Part shown: piece by piece, positions 54,691 to 64,000 of the stretch
Position numbering within the stretch: position 1 is the stretch's first letter
Layout of the letters: every line of letters starts with the position of its first letter
Source of the DNA: Cryptomeria japonica
Taxonomy: Eukaryota; Streptophyta; Pinopsida; Cupressales; Cupressaceae
DNA: 64,000 nt
Direction of reading: 5' to 3'
Assembly (NCBI RefSeq): GCF_030272615.1
Contig: NC_081415.1
Coordinates: 260,648,425-260,712,424, forward strand
Program-made: the position numbers and the translations under genes
The notes under the pieces: generated by a model
Seen by the model: only the letters and a program-made list of their open reading frames with translations
Told to the model about the DNA's origin: nothing
Databases searched by the model: none

Positions 54691-57600
54691 AACTTCCTCT
54701 TGGAGTTCATAAAAAAGATGGGAGTACTGTGATCTCATACATGTTGCATCCTCCCATGAAGCTGTAACCTCATCATAGCAATCCCACTGGACCCTGACCT
54801 GGTCCATCTCTCGACCTCGAAGGGCCAGCGTCCAGCATGCCAAAATATGAATAGGCTCCAAAGCTAGTTGTCCGTCCGACTCCACCTGCAAGGCATGCCA
54901 ATCTAAAATATGAGACTCATCATAGATATACTTCCTCAAAACTGATACATGAAACACATCGCGGATGCGTGACAGGCTAGGTGGCAATGCTAAATGATAG
55001 GAAACTGGTCCTATCCTCAAGGATCTCAAATGGTCCTACAAAGTGAAGTGCGAGATTAGAACCCTTTCCATAACGAATTGGACTCTTATGTGGTCGCACT
55101 CTCAAGAAGACTCTGTCTCCAACCAAGTAGCTACGATCTATCCTCTTCACATCTGCATACTTCTTCTGTCTATCCCATGCCTCTCTAACTGCCTAATCAA
55201 ATCCACCTGCTGCTCCATATCTCGAACTATCTCAGGACCAATAGCAACTCTGTCCTCTATGCAGTCCCAACTCAATGGTGTCCTACAAGGCCTACCGTAT
55301 AATTCCTGATAGGGTGGCATCCCCAATGAAGTGTGATGCCCATTGTTATAGGCAAACTCCACTAAGGGAAGGTACTCTTTCCATTTGGTCTGATGATCCA
55401 TGACGTACATGCGAAGCATATCCTCTAACACCTAGTTAACCCTCTATGTTTGACCATCCATTTTCAGATGCTAGGCTGTACTGAAGTTGAGCTTGGTGCC
55501 CATAGCTTCCTATAATGCCTTCCAAAAGGAAGAAGTGAAGAGAGAATCCCTGTCAGAAATAATCTTGCATGGAAAGTCATGAAGTCTAACAATGTCTCAT
55601 AAGAACACCTGTGCTACTATTGGTGTTGTGAAGGTAGTCTGAACTGGTGAAAAGTGGGCCACTTTGGTCAGCTTGTCAACTATCACCAAGATGGCATCAT
55701 GGCGACAAGATGACATAGGGAGACCAATGATGAAATCCATGGATATAGTATCCTACTTCCACTCTGGTATAGCATGAGACTGGAGCAACCCACCTAGATG
55801 GTGGTGCTCCTCCTTGACTCTTTGACACTCGAGGCATCGGGCTACTAACTCAGCAATGAGCTGCCGCATTCCTGGCCAATGATATAACTATCTCAAGTCA
55901 GCATGCATCTTCTTAGCTCTGAGATGTGCTGCATAAGGAGCTCTATGAGCCTCCGTGACAATGAACTCTCGCAATCCCCCGAAAGAAGGTACATAGATGC
56001 ACCCTCTATGGCGTAATAGTCCATTGGACTCTAAGGAATAATCCACATATTTCCCTTCTAGAGTATCCTAAGATCGAACCATTTGACAAACCTCTAAGTA
56101 CCATCCATCCTCTAGAAACTGTTACAATATACGATCTCTCAAATCCATGCCCATAGATATGGTGTATACCTCGTGACGTCTCCTACTCAAAGCATCTGCA
56201 ATTACGTTTTCTTTCCCTTTGATGTAGTGAACGTCAAAATCATACTCACACAAGAACTCCATCCATCTTCTCTGACGTGCATTAAGGTTTGGCTGAGTGA
56301 ATATGTACTGAAGGCTTTGATGGTCTGAATGAAGCTCAAAATGATGACCCAAAAGGAAGTGTCTCCACCTCACAAGTGCATGCACTACTGCTGCAAGCTC
56401 AAGGTCATGAGTAGGGTAGTTAAGCTCATGAGTCTTAAGTTTCCTAGACTCAAAAGCTATAGCCCTACCATCCTGCATAAGGACCGCTCCTAAACCCTCT
56501 AGGGAAGCATCTGTGCAAATAGGGAAGCATCTGTGCAAACCATGAAGTCAACTAAGGGATCCGGCACTACAAGGATAGGTGCGCTAGTAAGTGCCTTTTT
56601 GAGTTCCCGAAAGGCCCTCTCGCACTTCTCTGTCCACTCAAATTTCTTTCCTTTACGCTGAAGAGAAGTAATAGGATGTGCGACTCTAGAGAATCCCTCA
56701 ACAAAGCATTTGTAATAACCCGCTAAACCCATGAAGCTCCTGACCTCTATCACACTGGTTAGCACTGGCCAATCCATAATAGCTCTGATCTTTGATGGGT
56801 CAACTAAGATCCCATCACCAAAAATAACGTGCCCGAGGTACTTGACCTCTGAATGAAAGAAAGCACACTTCAACAAACTGCCATACAACTGATTGTCCCT
56901 CAAACACTGCAAAACCTATCTTAGGTGCTGCTCATGCTCCTTCTCATTCCGAGAATATATCAATATGTCATCGAGGAACACAATCACAAAATGGTAAAGA
57001 AATGTGCGGAATACCCCATTCATGAGGCTCATGAAAACAACTGGAGCATTCGTAAGATCGAATGGAACCATGGTGAACTCATAGTGGCCATATCTAGTGC
57101 AAAATGCGGTCTTGTGGATGTCGCTTTCCACTATTCTCAACTGATGGTATCCTGACTTTAGATCAATTTTGGAAAATACTTTGGCACCCTGAAGTTGGTT
57201 AAATAAATCATCGATCCTGGGTAAGGGATATTGGTTCTTGATGGTTACTTTGTTCAACTGACAATAATCCATGCATAACCGAAGAGATCTGTCCTTCTTC
57301 TTCACGAAGATGACTGGTGCACCCCAAGGGGATACACTGGGATGAATGCGGCCCTTCTCTAGGAGTTCCTCAAGCTGCATCTTGAGCTCATTAAGCTCAT
57401 TTGTGGTCATCCTATAAGGTGCTCTTGAAACTGGCTCAGCTCCTAGTACAAGGTCTATATGAAAGTCAATCTCTCTAAGGGGTGGCATTCCAGGTAGCTC
57501 TGAAGGAAACATGTTTGAATATCCCTTAAGGATAGGATGGTCATCAATCGATGTTTCCTTTTCATCCTCTTCCTCTCTATCACTGATGGTGATGGAAAAT

Positions 57601-59460
57601 AGCTGACATCCCTTTCGCATGCTCCGCTTAAGCTGCATTGCGGAAATCATACAAAGAGACACGGGTCTCTGAATCTCGATGATTACTATGGGTGAACCAT
57701 GATCATCCTTACACTCAATCTCTTTCAGGCGGCAATCCATCTTGGCTCTGTGGGCATAAAGCCAATCTATGCCAAGTATGACACCATAAGATCCAAGTGG
57801 TGTAACTCTAAGGTCTACTAAGGTGGTGGTATTGCCAATCTAAAGCTGACATGCCCTAACCTCTGATTCCACTGACACTCTAGCCCCTGAAGCTAACTCC
57901 ACTTCCCAACTAACACCTTGTCTAGTTGCCACTATCCCGCAACGCTGCACAACCAATGGAGATATAAAGGAGTCAGTAGCTCCTGAATCAAATAATATAG
58001 ATACACGGCTACCTCTGATCATACCTGCAACCTCAATGACTATGGCCTGGTGCTCTGCCTAGCGGTTGTCAACTGCTGCGAAGACTCTATGGGACTTGCC
58101 CATATCTCCAACTATAGGCTCTAATGCTCCCATCCTTTGATTTCCTGCCATCTGACCCTGAGAGCACTCTCTCTCCATGTGCCCCATGCCTCCACATATG
58201 AAACAAGCACCGTGTGCCTGAAACTAGACGCCCTGAGGCCTAGAGAAAGGCTATCCCCCTGTCCTGCTAGAACCACTGTACCCACCCCTGGAGGATTGCT
58301 GAGTCCTCGCCAGAGGTGTGTAAGGAACCTGGGATCATTGATCTCACCTCTGACCCTAATACTGCCATTGCTTGGGCCTTGCACCCTGCTGACTCTGCAG
58401 AGGCCACTGCCTTTGGTTCTGCTATGACTGTTGCAGAGGAGGGGGTTTGGAGAACCCTGATGTGTGCCTGTTATTACCCTTCCAATGGGGTTTCTAAAAC
58501 CCGTATGTCTAGGGTATAGGGTTTCAGTTCTGGAACCGATCCCTTGTATCCTGTAGCCTAACCTGAATCTCCTCTGCTATCAAGGCCTTCTCCATGGTAA
58601 CCCGAAGGCTCCCTGGAGTGGCTATCCTCACTAGTCCTGCTATGCCGACATTCAGCCCTCTGATAAAATGGTTGATGAGAAGCTTCTCATCTTTCAGATA
58701 GTCCGCGTATGGCAAGAGCTCAAAGAACTTGCTCTCATACTGGGTCACTGAGAGACCCTTCTGCTGGAGGTCATGGAACTCACCTATCCTATGCTGTCTA
58801 TAATGCTCTAACAAGTACCTCTCCCTGAACCTCTCTATAAAAATCTCCCATGTGAGGGTATCAACAACTAAACCACACTTGTATTCCTCCTGTCTCCACC
58901 ATGTGGAGGTCATTCCTCTCAATAGGTGGACTGCTACACGTGCCTTTAGATTGCTCTCATAGGAGTGCAATGCAAGCACCTATCTAGGCTCAAAAGCCAA
59001 GCCTTAGCTTCTACCCCGTCAGTAGATCCCCCAAAAGATGGTGGCTAGAGGTGCATAACTTCTTTGATTAGATCCCTGGATCCCGGCGTGATCTCTCATA
59101 ATACACTGGCGCTGCCACTAGAGGTGGTCTTGGTAGATGCACAAACTCAGGCTCATGCCCAACTTGACTCTCTACAGGATTAGGAGGTGGACTCCTACTC
59201 TATTCCCTATCTGTCGGTCTATGGCTCCCTGAATTTTGGTTTTCAACATGATGATCCCCTATTGGAAGCCTATCCTGGACTATACCAATCAAGTTCTGGA
59301 GTGCTAATAAGATGTCTCAGTTTGGGTCATTCGGTCGTTCGGAAGGAGCCTCTGGGTTCCTTTCCGGAACCGATTCCTCCCTATTGACCTCTTTGTGTGT
59401 CATGTGTACACGCCTAGGACCCCTCCCGCGCTTGCGAGCTTGTCGCATAGTCGGAGGCAT
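54682..59460 (-). pseudogene. Chromovirus gag-pol polyprotein (decayed)
   Basis: The ATG at 59460 starts MPPTMRQARKRGRGP. The gag core is at 58524-58979 (MTSTWWRQEEY, FRERYLLEHYRQH); the CCHC knuckle CFICGGMGHMEREC at about 58163-58204; protease LFDSGATDSFIS at about 57975. RT at 56916-57740 has [20 protein letters not shown] and the catalytic FLDD, but PFDLTNAP where PFGLTNAP is usual. RNase H is at 56122-56912, broken by a 20-bp duplication at 56501-56540. Integrase is in about 55147-55870 (with MSLGMPPYQELYGR-like LGMPPYQELYGRPCRTPL). The C-terminus at 54682-55029 has a chromodomain-like VQWDCYDEVTASWEDATCM. Such chromodomains can target integration to heterochromatin. Stops divide the polyprotein. 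Confidence 0.9.
56501..56540 (-). repeat. Exact-type 20-bp tandem duplication breaking the RNase H frame
   Basis: AGGGAAGCATCTGTGCAAA(T/C) occurs at 56501-56520 and 56521-56540. The repeat duplicates the CTDASL segment and shifts the frame, so two overlapping ORFs result. Confidence 0.95.
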
Positions 59461-59609
59461 CCTTATGAGAAAATAAAATAAAATGAATAAAATAAATAAT
59501 TTTTTGGAGAAATATTTAATTAATTAATTAAAATTAAATATCATAAAAATTAATATAATATAATTAATTAAATAATTAAAGCGAAATGTAATGGAGAAAG
59601 GTTCCTAGT

Positions 59610-59636
59610 GTTGGAAACCTTGCTCTTATACCAAAA
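59610..59636 (-). other. Chromovirus primer binding site
   Basis: Minus strand reads TTTTGGTATAAGAGCAAGG straight after the LTR end. It is one base off the common TGGTATCAGAGC site. Confidence 0.7.
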
Positions 59637-60273
59637 TGTCATGCCCAAACTTTTGGGCACAAATGGAATAATTTTTTTTTTTTAAAACATAACCTAATGA
59701 AGCTAAGTTTGCTAAAATAACGTAGTAACAAGTCTTGTCTTAACTATGTTTGAATTCTTTTTCCACTAAAATTAATCTAAACAATTAAATCAAGTAAGTG
59801 AGATAATCTACATTACATGCAGAATATTAACTCTCCAAAGAAATTATTATTATCTCACCATTTAATAAATAAATAAATTCATTTAAGCAAAAATCTCTAA
59901 TTAAATTGACAAGAGATATTATCAATCTCAATTAATCTTTTAATCGTTGTAGGAATTAATTAAATTAACTCTAGCACTTAGAATTATGAAACCACCTACA
60001 TTTCAATTTAACAATAATTATAATGTGTATTAAATTTCAACTATAGTGCCAAATAAAACTTTAAAGAAAATTGCCCTATCACATTTAATCTTGAAGAGCC
60101 TAAATTTAGGTGGGCTACAATAATCCCCCCCCTATAGCCAAATAACTCCCAAAAAAAAAATCGTTATAAAGTTCTAAAAGATTAAACTTTCAAAAGAATT
60201 TAAAATTTAAAACACCATATTCAAATGTTTAAATAATCGTATATAAAATATGAATGTATAAATAAAATAATTA

Positions 60274-60352
<79 letters not shown>

Positions 60353-63300
60353 CTAAATTAGATAAATGGGGAATACCCTATTCAAAAATTTCGAATGGGT
60401 TTCCCCCTCTTTTAAAAAGACTATGTTAACCTATTTTCTACCTTAAATGCTTCTATGCTAACCCTAACCCGAAATTGGGTTAGGGTTGCATTTTTTTTTT
60501 TAAAACTAAACTAAACCTATCTTTTTATTTTCTTAGTTTCCTTTTTTTTTTTTTGTGCAGGGACGGACGAAGGGAGGCGGCGGCCATGAGTTTTGGCGTA
60601 GCCACAAGAGGGGAGGCGAGCAGAGGTTACCATGGGCCCCGGCAGCAATGGCCGCAGTCGTGCCAGCGGGTCACGACCCACAGCACGACTACTGCCGCTG
60701 TTGTGGGATGTCGTCCATAGGGGGAGCCGAAGCCTCCCTGTCTGTGGGTTGCGGCCCACAGTGTAGCTGCAGCCACCACTGGGGGTCACCGCCCACAACG
60801 CGGGGGGGGGGGGGACGCCCTGCGGGGGTTCCGCAGGGGTCGAGGCTCCCCAATTTTTTTTAGTTTCTTTTTGTTTAATCCCTTTTTTTTGTTATATATA
60901 TATATGGATTTTCATAGATGCATATTGTTATTTTTAACTTGCAGGAAATTAATAAGATAAATGGTAGCATAGCAATAGTCAAATATTTTATTTCTTCTTT
61001 TAAATCTAGGCATAAACCTATAGTGCAAATATTAGATTTTAATTCTGTCACATATGAAATAATAAACATAAACTAACCATTTCCTCTACAAACTACAACT
61101 AGCATTGCGAGAGTTCTTTACTTGTTTTGCCTAAGATTAAATCTATAATCTTTTTTTTTTAAAACACATAACAACAAGCTTAGCAGATTTAAATAATGTA
61201 TTTCTTTTTTTTTTCTTCTAAAGTCTAGATGCTAACTTTAGAGATAGACTATTAATTTTAGATTTATTTTTTGCAATAAAGAAAATGACAGAAATTAATA
61301 AATTTTAACAACAACTACATTAGCCTAGAAATTATTTAAAATAAATCTTAGAGATAGACAATTTAAATCTTTTTAACCATAATTTGTAAATGGGAATAAA
61401 AATGCTTACTTTTCTCTTACTAACATGCAAGCTTACTACTTCTCTCATTTCCATTATTTCAATATGCATATAGAGATAAAATGAACCTTTATTTTAAAAA
61501 ATAACATGAATGCAACAATATTATTTCAACAACTATAGGAGTTTAATCCAAAAATAAACATTTCATTATTGCAATAATAACTTAATATAATAATGCATTT
61601 TTTTTAAAGCATATTTAGAATACAATATAGTCAACATTACAAATGGGTGAGATACCCAACTAGTCTCTCATTTCTATTAATGAGGACTTAAAATAAAATG
61701 AATACATTTCTTTTTCAGAATAATTACAACATATAGCTTTTCTTTTACATTGCTGCAACTAAAATATAATATCTCATTCCTTAATCTTTTTTTGCAAATC
61801 AAGTAAAACTAGCAACTCCTAGCTTGTCTTTTTATTTTCTTTCCAAGCAACCTGCAAATAAATCACAAGGCTATGACCATGGAGAGCTCACCTCCCAGCC
61901 TAGGCTTTCTAGAAGCCACCCTCGAGCTTGGAGAACCAAGCCCTAGATAGGTTACACTCAAGCAAACATAACAAACAAGGGAAAAACACACACAAACACT
62001 TTCCCAACCAAAGCTACACTTCATCACAAAATGTGATGTTTTTACATGGGTGGAAGTGGACCAAATACCTTGAGGAGACTGCAAGAATGGTAGATCACAA
62101 AGCCATCTCATGGCAAACAAAGATATATCATAAGTTCTTTAACCCCACATCCTTATGCCCCCCAAGGCATTCATGCCATACTTTCTCTCCTTATGACCCC
62201 CAAATGCATAAACAAGGCTATGTAGCAAGGGTCACATATATGTGGATCACTACTCCCGGCCTATCAGAATAGTAGGGGCCATCCTCCCACCCCAACCCTT
62301 GAGATCACTCTCATAATGAGAGTCTCTCACTCAAAGGCTATCAAACTCCTTCTACCCACAAGGCCATCCTACTCTCCCAAGAGTAGAAGGCCTTGGTTAC
62401 TCCCAAATCACAAGAAAATGCATAAAAGAAATAATAGATAGGTCACATAATAATTTCACAAAGGAAAATACAAGAAAATAACTTTTACATACAAACAATC
62501 TTTCCAACATAAACATGCAACGTGAAAGGGAGAAGATGAACCGGCCTTCAATCTGCCCAAAGGTTTGCTAGAACTAGTTTGAGGATGAGCAACCCAATTC
62601 CACAATCCTTTCTTCTACACTTAGCCAAATTTCTATCCCAAAACTATTCTTTTCAAAATTGCAAGATCTCCAAAAATGGAGAGTGGGTGATTACCCACTA
62701 AGTCCCTAATCCTTTCCTAAGAAGGCCTCAGTGAGAGTTCTCCTAGGTTACTAAAATTGAAAAAGGGAAAAAGTAAGAGAGAGTGGGGAAAAGGATCTCA
62801 CATCAAAAAGGAAGGTTATCTAACCTAGATGGAGCCTTCTAAATTGAATTTTCGCTCACCTTAGGAAACCCACTTTTTGAGGTGACTAAACAGTCACATG
62901 GGAGTAGTCACATGCCTAAAAATACTCCTAACCCATAGGTATACCTTATGGACTTTAGGAAAAACCTTTAAACTACCCCTAGGATTCCATTTGACCCCTT
63001 AGAAACCCATCTGAAGTTAACTTTCGGGTCAAACCTAAGTTGACCACTCCAAAGACTCCCTACCCAAGGAAAATTTGAGACCACATTCAAATGTTTGAAA
63101 AGGGCTATGGTCGAACCAACTCCCTCCAAGAGACAAGTCAAAAATTAACTCACAAATCAACACATGTGTCAAGTAACACAATAAAATATATTACAAAATT
63201 ACACATGGAATTTGTCTCTTGTTGGATTTACACAAATTAATAAATTCAATTTAACACACATGCAACATTTACTTTCACAAATAAAATACGATACATACGG

Positions 63301-63845
63301 GGTGTTGTCTCTCCAAATAGACAACCCCTGGTTTTACGAACATACATAGGTCTAGGTTTGGTTCTCCATAGTATTTCCATGGTCACATGGATAATTTTCT
63401 TGCGCAACTCAATTACACATTAGTAATTTGAAATAACCTCATATAATATTAAATAAATGAATAAGAATACACATTAAACACTTTGCATACAATTGACATT
63501 AAACAAACCAATATATCTTATATCCAAATAAATCCACATAAGTAATTATCATAATCCTCATAATTTTGATCCATATGTATAAGACATGCATCCTATTTCT
63601 ATCATCATAGTAAAGTCCTGGAAATCCAATAATGACATACATCATCTCAAAGTTATCCTATTTTAGAATCATATAGAGTTCTATATCTATAATGCATAGA
63701 AATGAAGCATCCATATACACCAATGTTATCCAAATCATGGAATCATATAAGTTCTAAATCCACAATGCATAAAAATAAAACATCCATAATAGTCTCAACA
63801 TGAAAATCACTGAAATGCTAGGATGAGTCGGGGTAGGGCCTCACA
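59637..63845 (-). repeat. Chromovirus 5' LTR (about 4.2 kb)
   Basis: TGTCATGCCC...CCTCACA on the plus strand. It carries a (TA)n run at 60276-60348, the GC-rich hairpin cluster at 60575-60855, about 660 bp (60905-61562) absent from the other LTR, and the small ORFs that merely duplicate those of 52811-53203. Confidence 0.92.
60276..60348 (+). repeat. (TA)n microsatellite in the 5' LTR
   Basis: About 36 TA units; the other LTR has only about ten at the same place (51605-51627). Confidence 0.95.
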
Positions 63846-63850
63846 GAGAC

Positions 63851-64000
63851 CAAGTTTGCAGTGGATGGTAGTGTGGATAAGTATAAGGCTCGACTTGTTG
63901 TGAAAGGTTTCTCACAGGTTCCAGGTGTTGACTATACTGATACCTTTGTGCTCGTAGCCAAGATGAACTCCATTCGCTTGACACTTGCTATTGTAGCAAC
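63851..64000 (+). pseudogene. Copia-C reverse transcriptase, continuation after the Gypsy insertion
   Basis: Reads KFAVDGSVDKYKARLVVKGF then a SQVPGVDYTDTF block and KMNSIRLTLAIVA, the standard Copia RT continuation of KWIYQT at 50950-50967. One codon is completed across the junction if the 5-bp duplication is removed. It runs off the window. Confidence 0.93.

Larger units (their letters stand above)
50968..63845 (-). mobile_element. Chromodomain-type Gypsy element (Del/Tekay-like) with long LTRs
   Basis: 12.9-kb insertion in the Copia-C RT. Flanks are CAGAC (50963-50967) and GAGAC (63846-63850), a five-base duplication with one mismatch; removing the element restores the RT frame. The internal region of about 5 kb on the minus strand encodes gag, protease, RT, RNase H, integrase and a chromodomain-like C-terminus. 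LTRs of 3.7-4.2 kb are typical of the Del/Tekay branch. Confidence 0.92.

Noticed and set aside
1-64000. tRNA, rRNA or snRNA genes
   Set aside because: No cloverleaf-type sequence with internal A and B boxes or rRNA-like stretch was seen by eye; tRNA-like words occur only as retroelement primer sites.

Overview
This is a slice of a large, repeat-rich seed-plant nuclear genome. It holds one convincing, intact host gene (a five-exon pectate lyase) in 64 kb; nearly everything else is transposable-element DNA in several states of decay. The low gene density, nested and long-lived LTR retrotransposons, a long LINE with an RNase H domain and plant-type GT-AG introns suggest a gymnosperm, perhaps a conifer. 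That is inference; no marker here proves the lineage.

Layout. 1-2903: 5' part of a decayed minus-strand Ty1/Copia element with its LTR (Copia-A). 2904-4228: gene-free. About 4229-9612: candidate DNA transposon with imperfect terminal inverted repeats and GCGTACG-rich subterminal repeats. It contains purine/pyrimidine tracts, a two-orientation 20-bp satellite, and an unrecognised minus-strand gene with phase-0 introns. 9613-14960: AT-rich DNA with microsatellites, a foldback and direct duplications. 14963-17021: pectate lyase (minus), with a TATA box and an upstream cluster of AACGG/TAACNG motifs. 17100-21094: gene-free, with local tandem duplications. 21110-29254: L1-type LINE bounded by a 15-bp target-site duplication, carrying a third long reading frame after the RNase H domain. 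29471-37467: structurally complete Gypsy element (Tat/Ogre-like gag, no RT or integrase) with TTATG target-site duplications. 37473-39607: gene-free with LTR debris.

39608-64000 is a nest of insertions. Copia-B (minus) has a solo LTR of the Gypsy family above inside its 3' LTR (GAACC duplications), and its primer binding site is interrupted at about 46500 by Copia-C (plus). Copia-C is in turn split in its reverse transcriptase by a 12.9-kb chromodomain-type Gypsy element (50968-63845, minus, LTRs of about 3.7 and 4.2 kb). The Copia-C RT resumes in frame at 63851. The order of events is therefore Copia-B, then Copia-C, then the chromovirus; the solo-LTR insertion is also younger than Copia-B.

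Most likely active function: the pectate lyase, a secreted, Ca-dependent cell-wall enzyme. The elements' coding regions are almost all broken by stops and small duplications, and many of the stops fit C-to-T decay. The most unusual items are the LINE's third ORF, the unknown multi-exon gene in the putative DNA transposon, the 30-bp GGAC...GTCC modules shared by the LTR and leader of the gag-only Gypsy element, and the GC-rich hairpin cluster in the chromovirus LTRs.
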